A stretch of 64,000 nucleotides of DNA, from the NCBI RefSeq assembly GCF_028769735.1, contig NC_088179.1:3469501-3533500 (forward strand). The letters run 5' to 3'. The position numbers and the translations under genes were made by a program. Below the pieces are notes generated by a model. The model saw nothing but the letters and a program-made list of their open reading frames with translations, made no database searches and was not told where the DNA came from. This stretch comes from Zonotrichia leucophrys gambelii (lineage: Eukaryota > Chordata > Aves > Passeriformes > Passerellidae). Position 1 is the stretch's first letter. Each line of letters starts with the position of its first letter. This document shows positions 1-12,208 of this stretch, piece by piece.

Positions 1-1434
1 TCTTTAGTCTCACAGAGCAATCAGTACAATATTATTAAATAATACCTTAAACTGAGCTGAGGCCAAAAAGCACATACTCAGTTTGTATTTAACTCTTAGG
101 TGTTACAGAGCTAATATATTGAGCACTCTTTGCATTGTAAAATATAGTTGAGGTTATTGATAATTATTTTATTGTAGCTTAATGAATTGTTAAAAAAAAA
201 TTAAAACATTTCAGAGAATATTTGTTATTTTTTTAATGCCAAGTCACATGCTTATCTGGATTTTTTTGGCCAGCTGTAGAAAAACATAGGAGAGGAGTAA
301 TGTCTCAAACACAGGAAATGATCCAAGTTTATGAGATGTGAATGTGTTGTAGTGCAGTGTAAATTTTGTAGTGTAAATTTTGCAATTGTCCTTAGAGTTG
401 AAAGCTTGAAGAATCTCAAACGTGCATTGCACAAGGACTTGAGACCAAACCTTCCACATTTTAAATGGACAGTGGCCTGTGAGATTCTCCTGATAATACA
501 GGAGACAGAAGGGAAAATGTTGTTAGGTGTTGTCAGGGTTGTCAGGGTGTCAGAGGTGAGTCACAAAATGGGGACATTTGTCACAGAATTAAATGGTGTG
601 AAAAATGACAATGGCACAAAGTACTTTTTAAACTGAGCAATGCACTTCCATTTTGCTGGCTGAATTGAGAAGACTTACCCTTGATTCCCTATATCACACA
701 TTGGGCAGCTGATACGTTAATATTGGGTTCTGAGTACTAAAGGTTAGAAAGACAATGCAAGACCAAGTGATTATAATATGACTTCCATTAGGAAGACACA
801 ACAGGAAAAAATACATTTATAAAGAGCAAAATATCTCTGCTTCAGAATATTACCAAAGTTTTTCACTAAGGGAATGTTGGGTGACTTAACATTTAAAATC
901 AAAATTATAAGCTTTTAGCCTATGCTTGCCTTTAAGGCCACTGTTACTTATTTAGTCACAAAATTACCCATGATTAGCACAAACCTGGCATGCTGTCATT
1001 CTACAGTTCTAAATTGCAGGTGCTGGAAATGGGGCTGTTTGCACAGAGGAAGTGAATTGCCCATAATTTTGCAATTTCCTGCTTGTATATTACGAGCTTT
1101 ATCACAGATTGTGTCCCATATCTGTGCCTTGGCAGGTAGGAGTGTGAGGTTGGAATAACTCTGGTTGCTAGGAGCTGATGTTATAAAAGTGCTTGAAAGG
1201 ACTTCTTTTTCCATCATCACAACCCAATTAAGCTTTTTAATACTTCCAAGAAATCGTCCTTGGTTTCTCTGTATAACAGATAAATCTCTGGCCTTTAGAC
1301 AAGCTCTACTTTTGCCTGCAGAATGACTATGATTAAATGTTGCTTTTACCTATGAGAGACAAAATACACACAGCTATATTTTTGCACTACTTGCCACTGC
1401 TTTTCTGTGGAGTCCGTTGCTCTCTTAAATACTC

Positions 1435-2008
1435 TGTGAAAAACACCAATCGCTTGTATTTAAGTTTTAAAAGTAAAATGGTAATAAAAACAGTAATACA
1501 AATTAGAGCAATAAGAATTTGGACAATAAAGGACAACAAAAGCAAAGAATATCAACATTCGGATGCTTTCTTCAAAGAGAGCATGGCTCACTAACAAAGG
1601 ATTAACCCTTAAAAGCAAGAGCCTATTGCATATTCATATATCTCATACATGATGCATACATTCCTTTCAAACTAGGGATTTCTCTGGTTATTGTTAACTT
1701 TCCTCCTTAATCCTGTTGGTGCTTCAAAGACAAAAAGGAGGTGGAATAAAGTTGGTCTTTTCTGATAAGGAGGCCTCTTGGGGATTTTGGTGTCTCCTTG
1801 CTGTTCTCTCTGTGCAACGAATTTCTAGAGCTAGTTAGAAAAAGTATCTTACATCATATAATTTTTATTTTAATATGATGTTATAGCCTAAAACTATATT
1901 TAACACACTACTGAAAATTATTAATACAGTATAACTTTTTAACATAACACATATAATATTCATTTTGATATTTGTGAAAAGCCAATCATAAAATGCACAA
2001 TTTTCACA
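1435..2008. mobile_element. Solo LTR, family C (ERV-derived), copy 1
   Basis: This segment begins TGTGAAAAAC and ends TTTTCACA, so it has TG...CA ends with short inverted termini. It matches 20696-21323 along its whole length in the same order, including a shared start, a middle block with ATTAACCCTTAAAA and TGATGCAT, and a shared end with AGCCAATCATAAAAT. It is flanked by TACTC (1430-1434) and CACTC (2009-2013), a 5-bp duplication with one mismatch. Five-bp duplications are typical of ERVL-type elements, so that class is inferred. No retroviral gene lies beside it, so it is a solo LTR. Transcriptional orientation is uncertain; the CCAAT and TATA-like positions weakly favour the minus strand. 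Confidence 0.75.
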
Positions 2009-2035
2009 CACTCTATGTCTCTACAAACACATAGC

Positions 2036-2051
2036 AAAAAAAAAAAAAAAA
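2036..2051. repeat. Poly(A) run, 16 bp
   Basis: Uninterrupted A run a few bases after the LTR at 1435-2008. It could be a simple homopolymer or the remnant of a retroposed tail; no LINE or SINE body was recognised beside it. Confidence 0.9.
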
Positions 2052-2960
2052 GATGAAACATAAAATACATAAAATTAATTGAGTCAGTCTTTTGGGTTGA
2101 TTGGTGTTTGCAGAGACAGAGGAAGGTGCTGGCACAGGTACCTCAGACTGCATCACAGAGATCCCAAACACAGGGTTCAGGATGGGCAAGGACCTGTTGG
2201 AATTCACAGCTCACGGTAGCAGTGCCCTCCTCTCAGCATTATTCTCTTCCTCTTCCTCTTTACCCACTCCCCCGATGTTGTTCCTTAGGAAATAGTTCTT
2301 GAATTACAATTTGTGGCTGCTTTAAATCTAAGGGCAGTTGGAAAACGGCAACAATCAACGTGCTAAAGCTTTGTGTCTGTGCTATTTCATGCTTTGTTTC
2401 ATTTTTAGTGATTCTCTGATTCTTTGAATGTTTTCAATGTTCTACACATTAATAACAGGACAAATTCTTGCCAAGCAGTGTAACTTCTGTCATAGAGAGT
2501 GCATTATTGTAAGTCCTGGGGGAACTGGGGGGCTTTAACTTGGGTGCACTCAAGTAAAAGACACTGGTTTGACAACAGCAATATTTTCTGAGTTAGGTTT
2601 CATCTGCCAGTCTCATTTCACATGTGTGAATCCAAGTCATCTTGAACAACACTAACTGCCTGCTCTGAGTAGTGCTTCTCCTTTGTGGATTATATTTCAG
2701 CTTCTTTTTTCCCACTGTAATTGATTGTATGTACAGTTTCTCACTCTCCTCACCTGACTCTGCTCCCCTGAGAAGGGCTGCAGGATACTCTGCCTTTAGA
2801 CCAGCATTATAGGAAAAGCAGGGGGGAAAGATCTTGCCATCTCTTCAACAAGAGGGAGAAAGGGAAAAGACAGATGTTACATTTGCTGGCTCATAAAATG
2901 ATGTGACTATTCAATTGAAGTACCCAGAGAAAAATCTCATGGGGAAGTGCATTTAAACAC

Positions 2961-3041
2961 TTTTTTTTTTTTTCTGTAAAAAAGGAGTCATGTTCCACAG
3001 GCACCACCAGCAAATCTCAATTCACACAAAAAAAAAAAAAA
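2961..3041. repeat. Poly(T) and poly(A) runs facing each other
   Basis: A 13-base T run at 2961-2973 and a 14-base A run at 3028-3041 are separated by about 54 bp. They could pair as a short hairpin in RNA, but both are simple homopolymers and no other symmetry is seen. Confidence 0.8.
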
Positions 3042-5294
3042 GAGGAAGCTCCTCTTCGTGTCTTCCAAATAAAAAGACATCAAAAAACCCCTAAACTTTT
3101 CTGTGTAGGCCTGGAAACTGCAAGTCAGTTTAGGTTAGCTCCTGAGACATGGCACTAATGATTTTCTGCCTTCAGTTATACATAGATTTGATCTCAGAAT
3201 CATCAGTGAGATTACAAACCTAAATCATAGTTGTCTGTGAAACAGACACAGAGGAGTGTAAGAACAAAAGGCAAAGCCCATCCAGTATTTGCTTTTGCTT
3301 GGGTGGTTTGGTTATGGATGCGAAAACAGCTTTAAAAAAGCTTTTCCAAGCCCCTGAGGGTTATGTCAAATTGGGAAGACTTGGCATTGGTTTTAAGAAT
3401 TATTTTTAACCCTGCTCAGCTCACAATCTGTTTCAGAACTCACTCCCAGGTGTGTTTTTCTGAGAGCATTGAGGAAGGGGCACGGTGAGTGTGGGCTGAG
3501 GGTGAGCAGTGAGAATAGAGGCTGTGTGTCAGTGTCACCTCAGGGCCTGCCCACCTCACCTGGGCACGGCAGAGAGGAATTCTTAAAATGTATTTGTCAC
3601 AAATAAGATGGTGAAATGAGGGGTTGACTTCACCCATTTCACTGTGCTTTCCAATCTGATCATATATGCTGGAGCAAGAAACACAGACCCATTAAAGAAA
3701 TGCCAATACATTTGCATTTGGATTTAGATGCAGGAGAAGGAAAGGCAAAAACCAATAAAGGTAGTTCAGTCAGATCATTCTGCATACATGGAACACGTCT
3801 GAGAGGTAAATAAATAATGTTATTGATAATTTTGCATTTGCTTTCTCATAGTGTTTTGTTATACAGGTATTTTCAACTGGTTCAAAAGATTTCTTTCATC
3901 CTGTCTTTTAATTAAGTGAAAGAAGGCCTGTTTTGGTTCTCTGCTGTAATAAAATCATGGAAAACTTACTGGCAAGAGAAGATTGCTGCTAATGCTGTTT
4001 TTTGCTTACACATTTAACTGACTGTATTATATTACTCCCTATCTGCCCCTTTTTATCAATCAGAAAATAGGAACTCAACTCTCAGAACTCCATCTCACAA
4101 TAATTGTTATGATTTCCTGGTATTTAAAAAAAGCATAATATGACTATGTTAGTAAATTGACATTTGCCTATGTACTCTATGTTTTGGAGTAGTAAACAGA
4201 TAAATATTTCAGGAGGTTTTTGTGAAATGTATGTATCATAAATTTCAAATAAGTATTTCAGTTTCTATTTGCGAATTTTAAAAGGCATTTGCAGGAAAAC
4301 GCTGCTGGTCCAAAATGATCAAGTTACTGGCATTAAATAATTTTTCCCATTTACTTTTCATGTTCAATCTCAGCCAGCAACACAAAAGCTAATTAAAGTG
4401 TTCATGCTTTATTTCTGCAGATTTTACTTTAAGGAACTGGAGAGAGATGTAAATTATTAGAAGAGAAGTGTGTGTCAGGAGCTAATGAATTAAGAGATAA
4501 AAAGTATTTCCCATAATGGGAGGCTGTACCTTAACATTTCTTTTCCAACAACCATACACTTTTTACTTCTGAGCACTCTCTTTTCATTCACTGATTTTCA
4601 GAGACCCCAGCAATATTTAAAATAACCCTTACTTCCCATGGAGTTTTATCCAAGACAAATGACCTTTTGATGATATTTTTCACCATGGAGGGAATATATC
4701 AGATTTGTCAGGGTTTAAAAACAAGTTATATTCCCATATGATTCATTATGTAGAGCCACTGGGAAAAACCCTTTTCCCATGAGTAGCAGGTAGATGTTTT
4801 CAGGCATTACACAGACACCTAGAAGTTCTCAGGGAAATCACTGCAGCAGAAACAGTGTTAAGCAGAAACCTCCATGCACCAAGCCACCAGTGTGGCTGAC
4901 TTTTGGGTTTTTTCTGGTCTGTGGGAGTCTGAATCAGGGGATTCCAACATATTCTGTTAGAGAGCAGTGACTTAGTGTAGGTTTAGAAAAGGTGAAGGGT
5001 GAAACCCAGACTCTCATAGACTCTAATTAAAAACCATGGATGATTTCTATGCATTCAAATTACTTTTTCAGTAGTACAGTGGTTTATATTAAGAAATGAA
5101 TATTCTGTTGTTGAATACCTAATTCACAAATGAATATCTTTCATTCTGGCATTTCAAGTTAATGTTCTCACATGGAAAAGAAGCAAATGACTTTGCTGTT
5201 GTGACTGACCCTCCTCCTTTCGCCTGCCCAGGTCTCCAGGGTCCAGGAGAGATGGAACAGTTCCTGTTCACAGATCCTCTGTGAACTGTGCAGT

Positions 5295-5681
5295 TGTGAG
5301 ACTGTTCACAGGGGTCCCAGAATGGGGGAAGAGACAAGGATCTGACTCCGTGTTTCAGAAGGCTTAATTTATTATTTTATTACATATATTATATTAAAAC
5401 TATACTAAAAGAATAGAAGAAAAGGTTTCATCTCAGAAGGCTAGCTAAGCTGACTAGCAAAAGAATGAATAACAGAGGCAGCTGTCCCAGACTCTCTGTC
5501 TGAGCCAGCTGGGTGTGATTGGCCATTAATTAGAAACAACCACATGAGACCAATCACAGATGCACCTGTTGCATTCCACAGCAGCAGATAACCATTGTTT
5601 ACATTTTGTTCCTGATGCCTCCCAGCTTCTCAGGAGGAAAAATCCCAAGGAAAGGATTTTCCATAAAAGATGTCTGCGACA
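5295..5681 (-). mobile_element. Solo LTR, family A (ERV-derived), copy 1
   Basis: This 387-bp element is the reverse complement of the copies at 32319 and 38874 and the same way round as the copy at 26394. On the minus strand it starts TGTCGCAGAC and ends in CTCACA. Flanking GTGCAGT is present at 5288-5294 and again at 5682-5688, an exact 7-bp repeat that fits a 6-bp duplication plus one chance base. Six-bp duplications are typical of ERVK-type (class II) elements. The minus-strand poly(A) signal AATAAA lies at 5368-5373, about 75 bp before the 3' end, which sets the orientation. It is antisense to CLSTN2, and no retroviral gene is present. Confidence 0.88.
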
Positions 5682-6169
5682 GTGCAGTTCTAGATGAGTC
5701 CCTGTTCACAGAGCTGCCACTCCAGGTGCCTGCTTGGTGGATGGGAGAAAGAACTGCTGGTCCTACATTTAATGGAATGAGATCCCTAAATTTGTTTCTG
5801 TATTTCTTCCTTCATAAGTGGGAGTTGCCATGGCAGAAAGAGTTAGAGCTGTGCCTTTAGAGACTGCCCCCAGAGTGCCCCTGTTTGAAATCCCCTGGGG
5901 TCTTAGGCACTGTGAAGTCTCAGGAAGTGTCTCATACAAAAACCACTGAAAGATTTTTCAGTGTTAGTAAAATGCAGTGATCTGTGCCCAGGTGCTGTCC
6001 AGCAAGGCACAGTGGAGTGGACTTAACAGCAAAACTGGTTCTTTGTGAAAAATGTCTGATTTTCTGCACCATGATTTGGGTTGGAATGGCCGTGTACTTC
6101 TGCTGCTCTGCTGCTTAACCTTTTCCTGCCTGACGGAAAACACCTCAAAGTCACTCTCTCTGTACTGAA

Positions 6170-6320
6170 GAACAGCCTGTCAATTAAATGAATGCATTAA
6201 TGGCAACAAAAGCATGGCCTGTCAATTACTAGGAGCATTAATTATTACATTAATAATGAAGTATAAATTGTTCTAAAGGCATATTGGACATTGCAATTCA
6301 TTAGTTTCATTTCAGTTTTC
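6170..6320. other. AT-rich block dense in ATTA/TAAT motifs (possible conserved element)
   Basis: This stretch contains many copies of ATTA or TAAT, the core recognised by homeodomain factors, and two copies of TGTCAATTA about 50 bp apart. It has no repeat family signature and no open frame of note. A conserved enhancer inside a neuronal gene intron is possible, but AT-rich intron DNA gives such motifs by chance. This is a weak inference. Confidence 0.2.
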
Positions 6321-8900
6321 AGCCATGTGTGCTAATTGAATTATATTTATTTTGGCATAGCAGAATTCCCATTAGGCTTCCATTCCACCTAGTTCTCATC
6401 TGTCTTTCCTGAAAAAAATTAAATGCTGCCATTAAGGACAATCCTTTGAAGCTGAATATTAAAATCTGTGTTACACTGCAGACTGAACTGCATAGTGATG
6501 GAAAAAATCTAATTTTTCCATATTGTAATTTTGAAACTCTGCATAGTTTTCCCCTAGTGCCTGGCATATTTCATGTCTTTTGGTTTTTTTTGGTTTTGGT
6601 TTTTTTTTTCCCATTGTGGAACATCTAATTAAATAATAAATTAAAATACATTATTATTTCTCTTCTCCTCTTTTCTATTCTTATGTTTACTTTTTGTAAC
6701 TTCCTCTTTGGAAATTTTGCTTCCTTTTTTACAGTAATTTATTTTAAATAGCACCTTTAAGTGTGTAATATATGGTCCATATATATATAAAGGAGGCCAC
6801 TGACATTACAGAAATTTTGTGCTATGTATTAAACCTGTAAATGCCTTTTTCCCTCAGTTAATGAACTGTACAATTACAAAAAGAGGTTTAGAATGCATTT
6901 AAAGTTTCAGTAAATGAAAACAACTCCTAATCTGAAAACGTCCTTTTTTTCTTCATCAAAGATTCTGTTTGACAAAGAGTTCTTCACCATCCTTATTTCC
7001 CATTTTATCTAAATACATCTTAAACACCAAGAGGCATTTAACACTTAAACCACCTGCTAGATCAGGTTTCTGTCTTTCCAGCCAACACCCCAAGAGGTGT
7101 CCAAAGAAGCCTCATCATTAGGAAATACTTTATCTTTCTCAGATGCTTTCTCTGGCCAGAGATTTTCATAGCACAGCAGGTGAGACTGAGACTTTTTAAC
7201 TTTAAAAAACAAAAAATAAAAGCATTTGTTCTGACATAACAAATATTCAGCAGCTTTAAAATGCAGTTGTGGTGGCAGCGATTTGGGTAAAATTCACTGT
7301 TTCTCTTGTGGCTTCATTTAATTTCAAGTCATTGATGCTGTACTTTACTTCTTATTCTGCAAAATATTGCTGACAGTCTTTTATGGGGAATTGGTATGGG
7401 TAAATGGGTTCAAAATTGTTTGCTAGGAAAACCTATAGAGAACCAGAAAATAAATATCTCTATAAGCAGAAATGTATTCTGAAAAATGAATCCTGAGTAG
7501 CTGGACTGATAAGATGCATTTACTGCTACTTTAACTGTATTTAGAGGAAAGAATTGAATCATTCTTTGAAGAAGATTATTCTGTTCTATGTGAAGAAAAA
7601 CTCTCAATATATTTCATACTGTCTTGGGTACTATTGAAGAGAACATTAAATCCATACTGTTTGGAATCTGAAAGTTGGTTAAAAAGAAACCTTAAGCGGG
7701 ATGCTCTTTCCTGTAGATGTGATTTGGTTTTTTCTTGGAAGATCTACACCTACAGTCAAGAATTTCTGTGGACTCACAGAAAAATTAGGGTTTTAGTGAC
7801 ATTCCTATCTTGAGACTTGTTTTCTGGCTGTTTGGAGATTAAAAGCTTGTTTGGCAGAGTTTCTTAAAAAGCAACTTTCATGAGTCATTAAAGGGCATTC
7901 TTGCAATAATCCTTTGAAAAGGGGAAACCTTTCTGGGGTCTGCACATTTCCAATTCCCAGAAGGGGGAGGTTGGTCCAAAACAGAAGTTTTGGGACCCAC
8001 CCAGCCTGTGAACTCAGTGGTTGCCTGTTGGACATAATGCAAATTCATAGCAAGTATTTAAAAAGATTTGAAATATTTTTTAAGCCATGGAAACTATTAA
8101 AAAATAAAAGAGGAAGGTAAGGGAACAGCAAAAGAAATACTTTCTAAAACAAAGTGTGATATAATTTATTTATTATTTTATTTAAAATTGTTATCTCCAC
8201 AGTAGATTTTCACTGTGAATGCATGCTGTATTTTTCACTACATTCTCATTTCCTTTCCTTTTTCCTTTTCTTTGGTTGGTTGGTTTTGTTTGGTTGTTTT
8301 TTAGGAGAGAAAAAAAAACTGGTGTTTTTATTTTCAGAGCCATAATGTGCTTGAATTCTTATTCTGAGCAGGCTAGATTTGCTGAAGGAGAAAATGAGCA
8401 ATCCAAGCCTTTGAGCTGTGACTGCTTTATATCCCATGTGTTTTTTCACCCATTTTTGCTTCTTTATTAGCACCTTTCACTGTTATCAGCTCAAACAAAC
8501 TGTAAAGTAATGGTGAGGTCCAGCTAAGTTAATGCTGATATAGAGCAAAATCATTTTGGAGTAGACAACTAAATTTTCCTCCAATATGATTCAGTCTTCT
8601 GGCATGGGGGACATTGTTTCTGTTCCGTTCCAGCTGTGGTTTGAATGTGAAATACTGGAACGAGTCAGAATTTGAAGAATCAGCTCACTCCTCAATTAAA
8701 CTACATCACCCCGTTATTTGTATTTACAGCTTTTAAATCAGCTCCCACAAAAACTGTTGGGGAAAAGAAAGCTTCACAAGGTTATAAACAACAGCAAAGG
8801 GACTTGAATAATTTAAGCAAGCTGCATGGAATAATTGGACGCCATGCACTGCATATGATCAGCCACTGCAGTTTTTTTCCTTGTTGTCAGTCCTTTGATC

Positions 8901-8922
8901 CTTTGTCTGACATCAGACAAAG
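8901..8922. repeat. Short near-perfect palindrome
   Basis: CTTTGTCTGA at 8901-8910 is followed, after the two bases CA, by its exact reverse complement TCAGACAAAG at 8913-8922. Arms are 10 bp. There is no TG/CA transposon end or duplication next to it. Function is unknown; it may be chance. Confidence 0.8.
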
Positions 8923-11900
8923 AAGTAACAGATACCGAGGTAGCTGGAGCAAAGAGGAATAAGCTGACAAATCAAACACCGTATCAAACAAACTGCCAAA
9001 AAACCAACAAATCTATGTGTGACTGCTTAATCTATCGTACTGAGAATCTGGGGCTGAGTGGGTCCAGTGGGAATGGTTAGTCTTTTCCTTCCTCCTTCCT
9101 CTGTTTTTTAAAACTATTTTTCTGATCCTTTCTCTCATTTGAAGGGCTTGTTTTGTGTTGTTTCTAAGGAAGAAAGGATGCTCCTCATTAAAGCTTCTCT
9201 GGCTAACAGGGAGTAGTGTTGCCAGGTCACTGTGACTGCCCCTCACCCGGAGGAGAGAATAATGTCCTGGTCGTCCTTATCCTCTGCAACACTGTAAGAG
9301 CAATCATTTACGTGCTCCCACACTTGCCATAGGACAACATATCCTTTTATGAGAGCCCTTAAAAGGTAGCTCTGTGTAAGGACTTGGGGATTGGTTCTGG
9401 CTCCTGACTTTTATGTCTTGGCTCTGGCTGAAGCCGCTGCACAAACACCATGAGAAGTGCTGTGTTCTGCTCCAACGTGAATGTGTCCAGCAGAAGGCAT
9501 GAGCTGAGATATTTTCACAATGCTCTCCTTTATGCAAAGTCCTTTAAAGAAATTTAAACATCTCAGAATTAGAAAATGTCATGCAGGGAAGAAGCACTCA
9601 ACTGTATTTCAGATTTTGGGTCTAGAGATACCCTAAAGAATTCTTCAGACAAGCTAAGAAATTACACAGAGCAACATAATTCATTTCACCTTTAATCATC
9701 CTGTTGTCACTGCAAGTTTGAACATCCAACAAAAATAACTGTTTAAGAAATATAATGGCTGTAACACTGATTTTATGATCAAACTAGATACCTTCTTTAA
9801 GAGTATTTTATAGAAAAGTCATTATGTGAATAATGCTGTTGTAAAACTGGAGATGTAGCTCTAATGTTTATTGTGCCCCATCAATTTCCAATCTGAATAT
9901 GCTGAAGTTTGAAGGAAAAAAACTGAAGTTTCTTTTTTGAAGTAAAACATGTAAAATTTGGGTGTCTCTTCTGTGGACAGAGTTTCTAACCTGACAGATT
10001 TTTCAGACCAGATGCTGATGTCTGTAGTACCTGCACGGTACTTTTGTCTATAAAATTCTTTTTGAGTGTCCTGAGCATCTCATGTCAAGAGACTTGTGGT
10101 GCTCCCCAAGGAGACAGAGAGTTCCTGTTCAGAAAGCCTGGATCTCACTCAGGACAAAGCCTTGCAATCTGCCCCTCAGGTAACCTCTTGATGGGAGTGG
10201 TAGCAAAAAGCCACCTTGTATTCAGGATGTGCAAGATCTCTCCATGTGCCTCACTTACCCCTATGGTTGCTAAAGTTATCAAAGTTAAAAGAAAATACAA
10301 ATATATACCTAGGAACTTCTAGTTCCAAAAATGTGTCTGTAATCAGGAAATCCTGATGGGTGTAGAATAAACTGTGCAGCTTCTGCAGTGGTGGATTTCT
10401 GATAGTTTTGATGGCTCTGACTATTGAAAATCTGACTGCTTTGTTTTCCTTAAAACAAAGTGATGGCTCAGAGATAAGGTGCACTCATGCCTGTGGGAAT
10501 CTATAAAATTAGAGGGTTTTGGGAAAGCTGCAAAAGGCGGGCCTCAGATATAGCAGAATTGTGAGTAGAGCTAAAGGAACAGTCATGAGTTAGGTTAGCA
10601 GAAAAATTATTGAAACTGTAGAAAAGGCAAGGGCAAATAGAACAATAAGCTTGTGTATTAATGTTCCTCTACCAAAGATGCTTTTCAAGAGACAGGTCTG
10701 TCTAACAGCCCTTAAACCTGGTCTTCAACATAGATGAGATAGGACTGGCACCATAAACTGCAGGTTTCTTCATTTCCATGAGTTTTTGACAAGCCTGGTT
10801 TAGTCACTGCTCTCTCTTTACTATCATCAGTTTCTTACAGTGTCTTGCTGGAGTCAAACCTGACTCTGTCTGACCCTCTTAAACCCGTCTTGGTGTGGAA
10901 TTCCACAGATTAATTATTCTAAAATACAAGAATAATCCTAGATTAGAATAATAATCCTTCCTGTTGCCCCCTGCCCTGCTCTCTATGAACCCCTGCTCCA
11001 GTGACCCCTCTGTTGTGGGGACAGGGACTTCTCTGTCACCTGGGGATTCATTCTGGGGGTTACAGGTTCACTGACCCTGGCTGGAAGCAGCAATCTCATT
11101 GATAACCTCGTTATTGCTCATCCACACACCCCTCTGGTGTTTATTTGCAAGGCTTGCTTTCATCATTGTTTTCTTTCTTGTTTTCCCTCATCCAGTACCA
11201 TTATTTCTGATGCAATTTCATGCCTCATAGAATGGTTTTAAAAGAGATGGAGGGAGAAACTCGGAACACTCAGTTGAAAAAAGTCCCCTTTGTCAAGCAT
11301 CAGTAGCATTTTCAGTATAGAGACCAGAAATCCTCACTGAATTGTTGAGCATATATATTTTTAAAGCTGTGTATTTTTACAGAACTGAGTTGAAAATACA
11401 GGGAGAATATCAGAATAATTGCTGCCAGACTATTCTCCACCTCAAGCCTGGTTTCTCAGTCTACTTATGGTGCCATTCAGAAGAAGAAATCAAAGTGTGA
11501 GGATCATTGCAACCACATACTTTTGATACTCTAACAAAACACAGACTGGCTGGTGGCAGTGACCTCTCAGAGCTTCTACTCTGGAGAGCAAGGCATTAAT
11601 GGAATAATGAATATTGACTTTTTTCTAGCTCTTTCTGATGCTTTACATGTTCTGCCATCAGTTTTGTGGAAACTTTGTTCTTGTGATTTTGAATTGGTTT
11701 CAAATATAGTATCAACTAAAGAATTTGTGATTATTTTTGTTTGTTTTTCTTTATCATCAGAGCAAAGGGATCTCTCATTCCTGGATAGCACAATCTCTCA
11801 AACATCCTTCCAAAGGTCCTGTCAGAGTAGCAATGTGGTTGTGTTTTCATATAATCCTTTCCACATCCGTATTTTACTTCTATTTGCAGGATAAGAGAAT

Positions 11901-12170
11901 GTAATTCAGGGCAGATGCCCTGGGTACTGTGTAAAACCCCCTGTTTCTTCCTCTGTCATGGCAAATAGAATCACTTTCTGGGTGTGATTGTATCCATGTA
12001 TCCTTGATTTATAGGTTGCAGTACTAGTGACTGGTAGCAGTAAAAATAACTTTTCAATTATGCTTTTGAGTTCTCCAGTGAATTTAAACAGACTCTTGCA
12101 CAGTTTTTTATACATACAGTGGATATGCACTATTGAAACAATAAATGTTGGTGTGCTGTTCACAGCGGAA

Positions 12171-12208
12171 AATTCTCTGGAATTCACAGCATTAATTCTC
12201 TGGAATTC
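12171..12208. repeat. 15-bp direct repeat
   Basis: AATTCTCTGGAATTC occurs at 12171-12185 and again at 12194-12208, with 8 bp between. It looks like a small local tandem duplication with no other feature attached. Confidence 0.85.

Noticed and set aside
2101..2302. Two overlapping frames of 64 codons on +
   Set aside because: Low-complexity Ser/Pro-rich readings with no recognisable domain or splice support.
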